Part shown: positions 1 to 8,066 of the stretch, piece after piece | Layout: every line of letters begins with the position of its first letter | Numbering within the stretch: the stretch's first letter is position 1 | From: Cohnella sp. AR92 | GTDB taxonomy: Bacteria; Bacillota; Bacilli; Paenibacillales; Paenibacillaceae | Assembly: GCF_003990975.1 (NCBI RefSeq) | Contig: NZ_RZJR01000006.1 | Span: forward strand, 1 to 64,000 | Direction: 5' to 3' | Length of the DNA stretch: 64,000 nucleotides | Made by a program: the position numbers and the translations under genes | The notes under the pieces: model-generated | The model's database searches: none | What the model was told of the DNA's origin: nothing | The model's input: only the letters and a program-made list of their open reading frames with translations

Positions 1-168
1 CTGCGATTTTTCTCCGGCATTAGCAAACTTTTTTCTCCATGCACGAATGCTGCTTACGGGAATGTCCAGCTCTTTAGAAACTTCAGCTGGTGTTTTACCG
101 TTCTCTTGCATGTGTTTAATCGTTTGACGCTTAAACTCATCATCAAAATGCTGACGGATATCGCCCAT
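1..168 (-). CDS. IS3-family transposase OrfA, N-terminal 56 residues
   Basis: The first 56 codons of a protein starting MGDIRQHFDDEFKRQ are read leftward and run off the window. The sequence has the HTH_Tnp_1 pattern of IS3/IS150 OrfA proteins: a DEFKRQT start helix, then a helix-turn-helix ending in VSSIRAWRKKF. OrfA supplies DNA binding and is normally fused to the OrfB integrase domain by programmed -1 frameshifting. The start is the ATG at 166-168, behind GAGGTG. Codon use is AT-richer than in neighbouring genes, as expected for a mobile element. Whether the element is intact cannot be seen. Confidence 0.8.
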   Translation of the reverse strand, partial: MGDIRQHFDDEFKRQTIKHMQENGKTPAEVSKELDIPVSSIRAWRKKFANAGEKSQ

Positions 169-241
169 GACACACCTCGACCTTTTTAGTGATTTTATTG
201 TAGCAGGTCGCTGTTACAGCGTGTCTACTTTCTAGACTACA
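1..241 (-). mobile_element. End of an IS3-family insertion sequence (partial)
   Basis: The left edge holds the 5' part of an IS3-type transposase orfA on the minus strand, followed by about 70 bp of AT-richer non-coding DNA. The likely outer end is near 241, where the minus strand begins TGTAG, fitting the 5'-TG...CA-3' ends of IS3 elements. A short inverted repeat (GTCTA, 5-nt loop, TAGAC) lies at 222-236. Base composition is visibly lower in GC than the flanking chromosome. The other end and any target duplication lie outside the window, so the boundary is inferred. Confidence 0.65.
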
Positions 242-245
242 TCCA

Positions 246-405
246 ATCGAGTGCGCCGATAGTCGAAAAAGTCGACTAACGTCCCGCCGGTAGCTTGATC
301 GAGAGCGCCGATAGTCGAGAAAATCGACTAACGTCCCGCCGGAAGCTCGATCGGGAGCGCCGATAGTCGAGAAAATCGACTAACGTCCCGCTGGAAGCAC
401 GATTC
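246..405. repeat. Three tandem 52-bp units, each with a perfect hairpin
   Basis: The unit GCGCCGATAGTCGA starts at 253, 305 and 357, giving an exact 52-bp period. Each copy contains a perfect 7-bp stem (TAGTCGA / TCGACTA) around a 5-nt loop, at 260-278, 312-330 and 364-382. The loop is AAAAG in copy 1 and GAAAA in copies 2 and 3. A second, weaker pairing (TCCCG with CGGGA) occurs in copy 2. The array lies between the IS end and the lexA terminator and does not look coding. It resembles intergenic palindromic repeats; its function is unknown. Confidence 0.85.
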
Positions 406-576
406 GCAAAACACCTGTACGAACAGCCGGGGCACAGCCCGAACTTTCTCATTTTCGCCATATCCGCCTCTTCCGCTTCGCCAATCGCCCTTTTCAACGT
501 TAGATTAATTTTTATTGGCAAACAGCGAGTCGAGAAGTTGCCGTACGACACGGTCTCGGCCTCGCGGGCACGCATC

Positions 577-618
577 AAAAAAAAGGACCGAACAGATCGA
601 AATCCGTTCGGTCCTTTT
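577..618 (-). terminator. Rho-independent terminator of lexA
   Basis: A perfect 13-bp stem (AAAAGGACCGAAC at 581-593 with its complement at 606-618) and a 12-nt loop are followed on the minus strand by a run of eight T. It begins just past the lexA stop codon. Confidence 0.9.
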
Positions 619-624
619 GCCATA

Positions 625-1248
625 TTATCCGATGCTGCGGATCAAGCCGATGACCTTGCCGAGAATGCTCACCTTGGTGAGGCGCAGCGGTTCCATCGTG
701 CTGTTCTCCGGCTGGAGACGGATGTGGTCGCGTTCCTTGTAGAAGGTCTTGACGGTCGCTTCGTCTTCTTCCGTCATCGCCACTACGATATCGCCGTTGT
801 TGGCGGCTTGCTGCTGCCGGACGATGACGAAGTCGCCGTTGTGGATGCCGGCTTCGATCATGCTGTCTCCCTGAACGGAGAGCATGAACACGTTCTGATC
901 GCCGACCATGCTAGTCGGAAGAGGATAGTACTCCTCGATATTCTCCGTGGCGGTAATCGGCACGCCCGCCGTTACTTTGCCCACGAGAGGAACCCGGCGA
1001 ACCGAGTAGTTGAACTGCACGAAGTTCTCGTCTTCTTCATCGAGGATCTCGATGGCGCGAGGCTTGGTCGGGTCTCGGCGGATGAGGCCTTTCTTCTCCA
1101 GGCGATCCAGGTGACCGTGCACGGTCGAGCTGGAGGCTAGTCCAACGGCTTCTCCGATCTCTCTTACGGAAGGGGGATAGCCCTTCTCGCGAACTTCGCT
1201 CTTAATGAATTCCAGAATCGCAGTCTGGCGATTGGACATCTTCGACAC
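625..1248 (-). CDS. lexA: LexA repressor (SOS regulator, self-cleaving protease)
   Basis: LexA represses the SOS regulon and cleaves itself when activated by RecA filaments. The 207-residue product matches Bacillus LexA almost throughout its N-terminal wing-helix ([19 protein letters not shown], then [16 protein letters not shown]). The C-terminal S24 peptidase domain has the Ala-Gly cleavage site (VTAGVP), the catalytic serine in QGDSM and a catalytic lysine in the ATVKTF segment. I chose the GTG at 1246-1248 because GGGAGGT lies about 8 nt upstream and the protein then begins VSKMSNRQ, like the Bacillus protein. A longer open frame runs upstream but has no ribosome site. It is divergent from yneA, and LexA boxes overlap its own promoter, so it is autoregulated. 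Confidence 0.97.
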   Translation of the reverse strand: MSKMSNRQTAILEFIKSEVREKGYPPSVREIGEAVGLASSSTVHGHLDRLEKKGLIRRDPTKPRAIEILDEEDENFVQFNYSVRRVPLVGKVTAGVPITATENIEEYYPLPTSMVGDQNVFMLSVQGDSMIEAGIHNGDFVIVRQQQAANNGDIVVAMTEEDEATVKTFYKERDHIRLQPENSTMEPLRLTKVSILGKVIGLIRSIG

Positions 1249-1285
1249 GCCGCAGACCTCCCATAGGATAAGTACATGATGACAA

Positions 1286-1314
1286 ATTATAACACAGAAC
1301 CGGAGTTCGCACAA
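1286..1314 (-). promoter_or_regulatory. lexA promoter (sigma-A type)
   Basis: On the minus strand a -35 TTGTGC (1309-1314) and a -10 TATAAT (1286-1291) are separated by exactly 17 bp. A LexA box occupies 1296-1309 in the spacer, and another (1312-1325) overlaps the -35 element. Confidence 0.75.
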
Positions 1315-1400
1315 ACATTCGTTCTCGGGGAACAAATGTTCTAAATTATGGTTGATTCAAACGTATGTTCGTGTTATGATCATACCAGAACAAACGTTTG
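1296..1400. promoter_or_regulatory. Cluster of five LexA (SOS) boxes
   Basis: Five 14-bp sites fit, or nearly fit, the Gram-positive consensus CGAAC-N4-GTTCG: 1296-1309 (AGAAC..GTTCG), 1312-1325 (CAAAC..GTTCT), 1329-1342 (GGAAC..GTTCT), 1358-1371 (CAAAC..GTTCG) and 1387-1400 (AGAAC..GTTTG). The first two lie in the lexA promoter, the fourth in the spacer of the yneA promoter and the fifth just downstream of it. This fits coordinate repression of lexA and yneA by LexA. Confidence 0.85.
1352..1380 (+). promoter_or_regulatory. yneA promoter (sigma-A type, SOS controlled)
   Basis: TTGATT (1352-1357) and TATGAT (1375-1380) are 17 bp apart. A LexA box at 1358-1371 fills the spacer, so bound LexA would block RNA polymerase. 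Confidence 0.75.
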
Positions 1401-1414
1401 GGGAGTGGGAGCTC

Positions 1415-1873
1415 ATGGTACATGTATGGGAATTAGGTTCTGGAACTCAACCGCAACGCAAGGCGAACATGCCGAAGAGGGTGTCGTCCGATCGTTTACA
1501 TAGAAGCCATTCGATCACGCCAAGATCCGGGGCAGAATACGTAACGAGATCCGAAGGCGGATCGAGATCGGCGGCGGGATGGAAGCTGGCAAGAACGTTA
1601 TTCTTCGTAGCGGCGTTCCTGCTGCTGTTTACGGGGTTTTCCTTTATGAGATCGTTCGCGGATGAGTCGACGCCCGCTGTGCCGGCTGCGGAAGAGGCCG
1701 TCGTTATCGCGGATAGCGGCGATACGCTGTGGTCGATTGCTGCCGAGGTGAAGAGAAGCGGAATGGACACCCGGCAAGCCGTGCATCGGATCATGGAGCG
1801 CAACAGCCTGACGTCCTCCAGCCTCGACGTCGGCACGAGTCTCATCGTTCCGGTCGAGGTCACGAACAGCTGA
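1415..1873 (+). CDS. yneA: YneA-type SOS cell-division suppressor with LysM domain
   Basis: YneA proteins delay septation during the SOS response. The 152-residue product has a basic cytoplasmic N-terminus, one membrane segment (FFVAAFLLLFTGFSFM, about residues 65-80) and a C-terminal LysM domain (VVIADSGDTLWSIAAEV to SLIVPV). That is the YneA architecture, although the N-terminal extension is longer than in the roughly 105-residue Bacillus protein. The ATG at 1415 follows GGGAGTGGGAG. Position opposite lexA and the LexA boxes in its promoter support the assignment. The recombinase-like yneB that follows yneA in Bacillus subtilis is absent; ynzC comes next. Confidence 0.88.
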   Translation: MVHVWELGSGTQPQRKANMPKRVSSDRLHRSHSITPRSGAEYVTRSEGGSRSAAGWKLARTLFFVAAFLLLFTGFSFMRSFADESTPAVPAAEEAVVIADSGDTLWSIAAEVKRSGMDTRQAVHRIMERNSLTSSSLDVGTSLIVPVEVTNS

Positions 1874-1897
1874 CTTCACGGACGGAGCTTTTCTCGG

Positions 1898-1940
1898 AAC
1901 TGACTTCCTTCTTTCTATAGAAGGGAGTCAGTTTTGTTTT
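1898..1940 (+). terminator. Terminator of yneA
   Basis: A long stem (AACTGACTTCCTTCT at 1898-1912, complement at 1919-1933, one mismatch or wobble) is followed by TTGTTTT. Confidence 0.88.
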
Positions 1941-2087
1941 CCTTTGAATCCAAATGAAAGGTCGGACGTATAAAGCAATGGCATCTACAAGCATAGGCGA
2001 ATGCGGTTGGAAGGCTTCTTGACAACGCCCAGAGGTTAATGTCAAAGTAGGAAGAGGATTTGGACCGGAAGGGGTGTGAATACAGCA

Positions 2088-2279
2088 ATGGATAAACTGA
2101 TAGAGAGAATCAATGAGCTCGCCCATAAACATAAAACCGTAGGGCTCTCCGATCAAGAGCTTGCCGAACGCGCTGACCTTCGGAAGAAATACCTCGATCG
2201 GTTCCGCAAGGCATTCCGTCAACAGCTTGACAATATCGAGATCGTCGATGAACCGCCGAGCCAAGGGCTCACGCACTAA
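2088..2279 (+). CDS. ynzC: DUF896 family protein (YnzC-like)
   Basis: This small basic protein (63 residues) has the DUF896 pattern: an N-terminal helical hairpin with RINELAHKHK, LSDQELAERADLRKKYLDRFR and a C-terminal QLDNIEIVD. Bacillus YnzC is a two-helix protein of unknown biochemical role encoded in the yneA-yneB-ynzC SOS operon. Here it follows yneA at about 215 bp, beyond a terminator. The ATG at 2088 gives the usual family start; a GTG at 2076 in the same frame is possible, but GGAAGGGG then lies too close to it. Function is unknown. Confidence 0.8.
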   Translation: MDKLIERINELAHKHKTVGLSDQELAERADLRKKYLDRFRKAFRQQLDNIEIVDEPPSQGLTH

Positions 2280-2315
2280 CTTGACAATTGAATGGATTAG
2301 AGGAGGCCCCCATAC

Positions 2316-2834
2316 ATGTCGCGTTCCTGGGAGCGTAAGGTAGAGCGCAATTCGAAAAATATCAATGCACGCCGCAAGAAAGACGGCAAGGACCGGATCT
2401 CAGCCCCCGCCCAGCAAGTGGATCGGTTCAAAGGACGCAGCTATGTCGTGCCGATCCTGCTTGTCTTGCTGATGGCGTTCTTCATCATCGTTTCCCAACC
2501 GTGGTCTTCCGACTTCCAACAGAGCCAAGGATTGTTCTGGGGTACGGTAGGCTGTTACTTCCTTCTGGCGATCTTCTATTATCTGCGCCGTCCGTTCCTG
2601 TCGATCTACAAGGATTCGCTGGAGACTCGCCGTTTCTCCGGATACAAGCGTCTGAAGCCTACGGAGATCCGCAAGATTACCGTGCAGCCCGGCTATGTGA
2701 CCATCGAGACGGTTAAGGGCACGAATTGGGTATTCTCGAAGCTCATGAATCTTTATCCGATTCAAGCGATGGGCGAGCGGCTTCACGCGTTCGCGACCGC
2801 AAACCACATCGAGTGGGAAAAGAAAGACAAATAA
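2316..2834 (+). CDS. Uncharacterised membrane protein, two TM segments
   Basis: The 172-residue protein starts at ATG 2316 behind a perfect AGGAGG. It has a basic soluble N-terminus (about 40 residues, rich in Arg and Lys), two membrane segments (YVVPILLVLLMAFFIIV and GLFWGTVGCYFLLAIFYYL) and a C-terminal cytoplasmic part with beta-rich character (IYKDSLETRRFSGYKRLKP, then ITVQPGYVTIETVKG) reminiscent of small PH-like domains. I do not recognise a named family. It is about 30 bp upstream of the HAD gene and probably shares a transcript with it. Confidence 0.75.
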   Translation: MSRSWERKVERNSKNINARRKKDGKDRISAPAQQVDRFKGRSYVVPILLVLLMAFFIIVSQPWSSDFQQSQGLFWGTVGCYFLLAIFYYLRRPFLSIYKDSLETRRFSGYKRLKPTEIRKITVQPGYVTIETVKGTNWVFSKLMNLYPIQAMGERLHAFATANHIEWEKKDK

Positions 2835-2864
2835 AGAAACGCGCATAGAGAAGGGGAACACGGA

Positions 2865-3656
2865 ATGACGATCAAGGCGGTACTTTTTGACCTGGACGAT
2901 ACTTTGCTGTGGGACGACCGCAGCGTAAAGGAAGCTTTCCGCGACACTTGCAGGCTGGCTGCGGAAGCGGCCGGCGTGAATGAAGAGGCTCTGGAAGAAG
3001 CCGTACGCAAGGAAGCAAGAGCGCTCTATGAGAACTACGAGACCTTCGCCTTCACCCAGATGATCGGAATCAACCCGTTCGAAGGGCTGTGGGGCAACTT
3101 CACCAAGGGCGAGCATCCGATGTTCCGGAAGATGGAAGCGATCGTGCCGGAATATCGCCGCAATGCCTGGACTAGAGGTCTGGCGGCCCTTGGCGTGGAC
3201 GATCCCGAGCTTGGCCATAAGCTGGCCGAATGGTTCCCGGCCCAGAGAAGAAAGCTGCCTTACGTCTACAACGAGACGTTCTCCGTATTGGACGAGCTCA
3301 GCGGCTCGTATCGGCTGCTGCTCTTGACGAACGGTTCTCCGGATCTGCAGCAAGAGAAGCTGAACGGGGTTCCGACCTTGATTCCTTACTTCGATGAGAT
3401 TGTCATCTCCGGCGATTTCGGCGAAGGCAAACCGTCGCCTCGCCTTTTCGCTCACGCGCTCGATCGCCTCGGCATCGCGGCCGAGGAAGCCGTCATGGTT
3501 GGCGACAAGCTGACGACGGACATCAAGGGGGCGAACGGCGCCGGCATCATATCTGTCTGGATCAACCGGCATGGCGCGGTTCGGTCGGACGAGATCGTGC
3601 CTCGATATGAGATCTCCGATCTGCAGGAACTCATTCCTCTCCTTAAATCGCTATAA
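2865..3656 (+). CDS. HAD-superfamily hydrolase (YfnB/YjjG-type phosphatase)
   Basis: This is a 263-residue class I HAD phosphatase with all four motifs: DLDDT (residues 9-13, nucleophile Asp), LLLTNGS (motif II), the lysine in GKPSPRLF (motif III) and VGDKLTTDIKGA (motif IV). A helical cap domain lies between motifs I and II, as in YjjG-type nucleotidases and phosphoglycolate phosphatases. The substrate cannot be read from sequence. ATG 2865 has AAGGGG 8 nt upstream. The gene is convergent with mtnD across a shared hairpin. A role as methionine-salvage phosphatase is possible from proximity to mtnD but is only inference. Confidence 0.88.
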   Translation: MTIKAVLFDLDDTLLWDDRSVKEAFRDTCRLAAEAAGVNEEALEEAVRKEARALYENYETFAFTQMIGINPFEGLWGNFTKGEHPMFRKMEAIVPEYRRNAWTRGLAALGVDDPELGHKLAEWFPAQRRKLPYVYNETFSVLDELSGSYRLLLLTNGSPDLQQEKLNGVPTLIPYFDEIVISGDFGEGKPSPRLFAHALDRLGIAAEEAVMVGDKLTTDIKGANGAGIISVWINRHGAVRSDEIVPRYEISDLQELIPLLKSL

Positions 3657-3660
3657 GCAT

Positions 3661-3712
3661 CGAGAAAACCCCGGTTCAGGAACGACGTTCCTGCCGGGGT
3701 TTTCTCGATGTC
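3661..3712. terminator. Bidirectional terminator between the HAD gene and mtnD
   Basis: A long near-perfect stem (CGAGAAAACCCCGG at 3661-3674 with its complement at 3694-3707) is topped by a second self-complementary arm, CAGGAACG/CGTTCCTG. It lies between two convergent genes and has T- and A-rich edges on both strands. Confidence 0.9.
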
Positions 3713-3715
3713 CTT

Positions 3716-4255
3716 TTACTTGGCGAACGAAGGATCGGCGAACGGATGAGCGATCCAGCCTTCGGTCTCGATGAACAAGCGTACGGCTACGACCTTGCGG
3801 AGATCCGTCAGCGTGAAGAAGTGCGGGTTGCCTTCCGGAACGGAGATGACATCGCCAGGGGAGAGAATGACGTCGAAATAGCCGACATCGTCATTGCCCT
3901 TGATGATGAAGATGCCTTCGCCGGCGGCGATCGCGCGGACTTCGTCTTCCGTGTGCGTATGGATATTCTCGAACTTCTTCAGCAGCTCTTCGATATTCGG
4001 AGTGGCGTCGGAGAGAGCGATGACGTCCCACGTCTTGTATCCGCGACGTCCGGCGAGATCCGTGATCTCGGCGTTGTAGATGTCGAGGAGCTCTTGCTTC
4101 TCCGCGTCGGTAGGAGTGAAGTTGTTCGCCAGATGTGCAGGAAGCTTGCTCGTATCCCAATGTTCGTACAGAACTTCGAATTGTTCGAGGAACGAACGGA
4201 CGTTCTCTTCTCCGGAAATCAGCTCACCGGTGTTGCGCACGCGAATTTGAGCCAT
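3716..4255 (-). CDS. mtnD: Acireductone dioxygenase (methionine salvage)
   Basis: ARD is a cupin metalloenzyme that oxidises the acireductone of the methionine salvage pathway, giving 2-keto-4-methylthiobutyrate and formate with Fe, or an off-pathway product with Ni. The 179-residue protein shows the metal site HTHTEDE (His99, His101, Glu105) and a fourth ligand His145 in GNPHFF, within a cupin barrel, and has the usual family length. ATG 4255 follows AAGGAA. It is divergent from metH, so two methionine-related genes sit back to back, but no other mtn gene is in the window. Confidence 0.95.
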   Translation of the reverse strand: MAQIRVRNTGELISGEENVRSFLEQFEVLYEHWDTSKLPAHLANNFTPTDAEKQELLDIYNAEITDLAGRRGYKTWDVIALSDATPNIEELLKKFENIHTHTEDEVRAIAAGEGIFIIKGNDDVGYFDVILSPGDVISVPEGNPHFFTLTDLRKVVAVRLFIETEGWIAHPFADPSFAK

Positions 4256-4293
4256 GGATTATTCCTTCTTTCCCAATATGGATTAATGAGATT

Positions 4294-4322
4294 ATTATAG
4301 CCCAATTAACGCCTGATGTCGA
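4294..4322 (-). promoter_or_regulatory. mtnD promoter (sigma-A type)
   Basis: On the minus strand TCGACA (4317-4322, five of six bases of the consensus) and TATAAT (4294-4299) are separated by 17 bp. Confidence 0.7.
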
Positions 4323-4343
4323 CGGTCCTTCAGGTATACCTTT

Positions 4344-4372
4344 TCGGAAATGATCGATTCTGGTAGTATAAA
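4344..4372 (+). promoter_or_regulatory. Possible metH promoter
   Basis: TATAAA at 4367-4372 has a weak -35 (TCGGAA, 4344-4349) at 17 bp spacing. The 156-bp intergenic region holds no recognisable SAM, cobalamin or T-box leader. Confidence 0.4.
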
Positions 4373-4411
4373 GGTTAACGATTTCGCAGACGAAGGATGA
4401 GGGCTTCTAAA

Positions 4412-7400
4412 ATGACTTTAACGCAAACGAAACCGTCTTTGCAAGGGGAGCTCGAGAAGCGCATTCTGTTCCTGGATGGCGCGATGGGCACGATGATTCA
4501 ACAAGCCAATCTGACAGCAGAGGATTTCGGCGGGGAAGAGCTCGAAGGCTGCAACGAGATGCTGGTGCTTACTCGCCCGGACGTGATACAAGGCATTCAT
4601 TCCGCTTATTTGGAAGCGGGTTCCGATATCATAGAGACCAATACCTTCGGCGCGACGGCGGTCGTTCTGGCGGAATACGACATTCCCGAGAAAGCCCGCG
4701 AGATCAATCTGGCGGCAGCCAAGCTGGCGAGAGAAGCCTGCGACAAGTACTCGACGCCGGATAAACCTCGTTACGTGGCCGGAGCGATCGGGCCGACGAC
4801 CAAGACGCTGTCGGTAACGGGCGGCATCACCTTCGAGCAGCTGATCCTGGATTACGAGGAGCAAGCTCTTGCCCTGATCGAAGGCGGCGTCGACGCGATT
4901 CTGGTCGAGACTTGCCAGGATACGCTGAACGTCAAGGCGGCGGGAATCGGCGTTCGCCGGGCGTTCGACACCCTTGGCGTCGAGCTTCCGGTCATGATCA
5001 GCGGCACCATCGAACCGATGGGAACGACGCTGGCCGGCCAGAACATCGAGTCCTTCTACATCTCGCTCGAGCATCTGAAGCCGATCTCGGTGGGGCTGAA
5101 TTGCGCGACGGGCCCCGAATTCATGCGGGACCATATTCGTACCTTGTCCGGCATCGCGAACGTTGCGGTCAGCTGTTATCCGAATGCCGGCCTTCCGGAC
5201 GAGAATGGGCATTACCATGAATCGCCGGAGTCGCTAGCCAAGAAGCTGAAGGCGTTCGCGGAGCAGGGCTGGATCAACATCGCCGGCGGCTGCTGCGGGA
5301 CGACTCCGGCGCATATCAAGGCGATGGCCGATGCCATGAAGGAAGTTGCCCCTCGCAAGAGAGAAGGCGAACACCCGCCGGCCGTTACCGGCATCGATAC
5401 CGTCTACATCGAGAACGACGGCCGTCCTTATATGGTCGGCGAGAGGACGAACGTTCTCGGTTCCCGCAAGTTCAAGCGGTTGATTGCCGAAGGCAAATAC
5501 GAGGAAGCGTCGGAGATTGCGCGTGCTCAAGTGAAGACGGGCGCGCATGTCATCGACGTCTGCGTACAGGACCCCGACCGGGACGAGACGGAAGACATGA
5601 AGCAGTTCCTGGAATTCGTCACGAAGAAGGTAAAAGCGCCTCTGATGATCGACACGACCGATCCCGCGGTTATCGAATTGGCCCTTAAGTATATCCAAGG
5701 CAAGTCGATCATCAACTCCATTAACTTGGAGGATGGCGAAGAGAAGTTCGAGAAGGTTGTTCCGATCCTTCATCGCTACGGCGGCGCGGTCGTCGTCGGT
5801 ACGATCGACGAGCGCGGGCAAGCCATCACCCGCGAGGATAAGCTGGAGGTTGCCATCCGCTCGCACGATCTCCTCGTCAATAAGTACGGCCTTAAGTCGG
5901 AAGACCTTATTTTCGACGCGCTTGTGTTCCCGGTCGGTACAGGAGACGAGCAATACATCGGTTCCGCGAAGGAAACGATCGAAGGCATCCGCCTCATCAA
6001 GCAGGCGCTGCCGAAGTGCCAGCAGATTCTGGGCGTCAGCAACATCTCCTTCGGCTTGCCTCCAGCCGGCCGCGAGGTGCTGAACTCCGTCTTCCTGTAT
6101 GAGTGTACGAAGGCCGGGCTCGATTATGCCATCGTGAACACGGAGAAGCTGGAACGCTACGCTTCCATTCCCGAACACGAGAAGAAGCTGGCGGAGGAGC
6201 TGCTCTACAACACGAATGACGAGACGCTGGCCGCCTTCGTCGCCGCTTTCCGCGACAAGAAGGTGGAGAAGAAGGTCAAGGCGGAGAACCTGACCCTCGA
6301 GCAGCGCTTGGCGAATTACGTGGTGGAAGGAAGCAAGGACGGCCTCATTCCGGATTTGGACGAGGCGCTGACCAAGTATGCTCCGCTCGACATTATCAAC
6401 GGCCCGCTCATGGACGGCATGAGCGAAGTCGGACGCTTGTTCAACAACAACGAGCTTATCGTCGCGGAAGTCCTTCAGAGCGCGGAAGTGATGAAGGCGT
6501 CCGTCGCCCATCTGGAGCCGCACATGGAGAAAGCCGATTCCGCCGTCAAAGGCAAGATCATGCTCGCCACGGTCAAGGGCGACGTGCATGACATCGGGAA
6601 GAACCTGGTCGAGATCATTCTCTCGAACAACGGCTACAAGATCGTCAACCTCGGGATCAAGGTCCCGCCGGATCAATTGATCGAGGCATACCGCGAAGAG
6701 AAGCCGGATGCGATCGGGCTCTCGGGACTGCTCGTGAAGTCGGCGCAGCAGATGGTGCTCACCGCGCAGGACTTGAAGAGCGCGGGCATCGACGCGCCGA
6801 TTCTCGTCGGCGGTGCCGCCCTTACGCGCAAATTCACGAAGACGCGGATCGCTCCGGAATACGACGGCGTCGTACTGTACGCGAAGGACGCGATGGATGG
6901 TCTCGATATCGCGAACAAGCTGAGCAATCCGGAACAGCGGGCGATTATCGAGCAGGAGCATAAGGCCGCGCTGGCTACGCTGACCTTGGAAGGGGAGCAG
7001 AAGAAGGAGCTCCCGACATTGACGAGAGCCCGCCGCTCCAACATCTCGCAGGATGCGCCGGTATTCCTTCCGCCGGATTACGACCGGCATGTGCTTCGCG
7101 ACTATCCGCTGGCGCACGTCATGCCGTACGTGAACATGCAGATGCTGCTCGGACACCATCTCGGCGTCAAGGGCAAGGTCGAAGAACTGCTTGCCGCAGG
7201 GGACGAGAAGACCGTTCATCTCAAGGAGACGGTAGAAGCTATCATGACGGAAGCGCAGCATACGGGCTGGCTGAAGCCCCAAGCGATGTACCGCTTCTTC
7301 CCGGCGCAATCGGACGGCAACGATATCTTGATCTACGACCCGCAGGACACGGGCAAAGTGCTTAAGCGCTTCTCGTTCCCGCGCCAGTCGGTTGAACCGT

Positions 7401-7864
7401 TCCTCTGTCTGGCGGACTTCCTGAAGTCCGTGGAGAGCGGCATCATGGATACGGTCGGCTTCCTTGTCGTAACGGCCGGTCAAGGCGCAAGAGAGCAAGC
7501 CGACAAGTGGAAGGAGAGCGGGGACTATCTGCGCTCCCACGCGCTTCTCTCGACCGCGCTCGAGGTTGCGGAAGGCATGTCGGAACGGGTTCATCAGATC
7601 ATGCGCGACAACTGGGGCTTCCCGGATCCGGCGGAGATGACGATGAAGCAGCGCTTCGGCGCCCGCTACCAGGGCATTCGCGTATCGTTCGGCTATCCCG
7701 CATGTCCGGACCTGGAGGACCAAGGGCCTCTGTTCGAACTGATGAAGCCGGAGGATATCGGGGTTCAGTTGACGGAAGGCTTCATGATGGAGCCGGAAGC
7801 CTCCGTATCCGCAATGGTGTTCGCCCATCCGGAAGCGCAATATTTTAACGTGGATAAAAGTTAA
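4412..7864 (+). CDS. metH: Cobalamin-dependent methionine synthase
   Basis: MetH transfers the methyl group of 5-methyltetrahydrofolate to homocysteine through methylcobalamin. The 1150-residue protein has all four modules in order: a homocysteine-binding Zn barrel (about 15-325; ligands in NCATG and GGCCGTT), a pterin-binding barrel (about 350-620), the helical cap plus B12 domain (about 640-890; DVHDIG with the cobalt-ligand His near 726, followed by SGLLVKS) and the SAM-dependent reactivation domain (about 910-1150, ending with RFGARYQGIRVSFGYP). The ATG at 4412 is preferred to one at 4397 because GAGGG lies 8 nt before it. No B12 riboswitch is visible upstream. Confidence 0.97.
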   Translation: MTLTQTKPSLQGELEKRILFLDGAMGTMIQQANLTAEDFGGEELEGCNEMLVLTRPDVIQGIHSAYLEAGSDIIETNTFGATAVVLAEYDIPEKAREINLAAAKLAREACDKYSTPDKPRYVAGAIGPTTKTLSVTGGITFEQLILDYEEQALALIEGGVDAILVETCQDTLNVKAAGIGVRRAFDTLGVELPVMISGTIEPMGTTLAGQNIESFYISLEHLKPISVGLNCATGPEFMRDHIRTLSGIANVAVSCYPNAGLPDENGHYHESPESLAKKLKAFAEQGWINIAGGCCGTTPAHIKAMADAMKEVAPRKREGEHPPAVTGIDTVYIENDGRPYMVGERTNVLGSRKFKRLIAEGKYEEASEIARAQVKTGAHVIDVCVQDPDRDETEDMKQFLEFVTKKVKAPLMIDTTDPAVIELALKYIQGKSIINSINLEDGEEKFEKVVPILHRYGGAVVVGTIDERGQAITREDKLEVAIRSHDLLVNKYGLKSEDLIFDALVFPVGTGDEQYIGSAKETIEGIRLIKQALPKCQQILGVSNISFGLPPAGREVLNSVFLYECTKAGLDYAIVNTEKLERYASIPEHEKKLAEELLYNTNDETLAAFVAAFRDKKVEKKVKAENLTLEQRLANYVVEGSKDGLIPDLDEALTKYAPLDIINGPLMDGMSEVGRLFNNNELIVAEVLQSAEVMKASVAHLEPHMEKADSAVKGKIMLATVKGDVHDIGKNLVEIILSNNGYKIVNLGIKVPPDQLIEAYREEKPDAIGLSGLLVKSAQQMVLTAQDLKSAGIDAPILVGGAALTRKFTKTRIAPEYDGVVLYAKDAMDGLDIANKLSNPEQRAIIEQEHKAALATLTLEGEQKKELPTLTRARRSNISQDAPVFLPPDYDRHVLRDYPLAHVMPYVNMQMLLGHHLGVKGKVEELLAAGDEKTVHLKETVEAIMTEAQHTGWLKPQAMYRFFPAQSDGNDILIYDPQDTGKVLKRFSFPRQSVEPFLCLADFLKSVESGIMDTVGFLVVTAGQGAREQADKWKESGDYLRSHALLSTALEVAEGMSERVHQIMRDNWGFPDPAEMTMKQRFGARYQGIRVSFGYPACPDLEDQGPLFELMKPEDIGVQLTEGFMMEPEASVSAMVFAHPEAQYFNVDKS

Positions 7865-8002
7865 TCTCATAAACCGTTCCGAAAATCGATGGATGGAACG
7901 AGCGAATCGAGCATAGAAGTAAGTCGTGCCGGTATCGCGCGCCAGCCTGTCATTTCCGGATCGCTTCGCCTTCCGCTTCATCGGAGGGCGAGGGCGGGAA
8001 AA

Positions 8003-8036
8003 GGAGAAAGCGGGCCAGCTAGGCCCGCTTTCTCTT
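8003..8036. terminator. Terminator between metH and tlp
   Basis: The stem GGAGAAAGCGGGCC/GGCCCGCTTTCTC with a 5-nt loop (AGCTA) has T-rich sequence on its plus-strand side and A-rich sequence before it, so it may serve both convergent genes. Confidence 0.85.
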
Positions 8037-8066
8037 CCTGTCTATAACCTTGCGAACGATCCGAGA

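Noticed and set aside
246-405. Possible CRISPR array in the tandem repeats
   Set aside because: Units are contiguous 52-bp duplicates without distinct spacers, and no cas genes are present.
276-623. Minus-strand frame of 115 codons across the repeats and the lexA terminator
   Set aside because: It would start inside the lexA terminator and translate the tandem repeats; no ribosome site or family.
4256-4411. SAM, T-box or cobalamin riboswitch upstream of metH
   Set aside because: No specifier-like T-box sequence, no S-box core and no B12-box were found; only about 150 bp are available between the divergent genes.
5234-7981. 915-codon minus-strand frame opposite metH
   Set aside because: Antisense shadow of metH; no ribosome site and no domain features.
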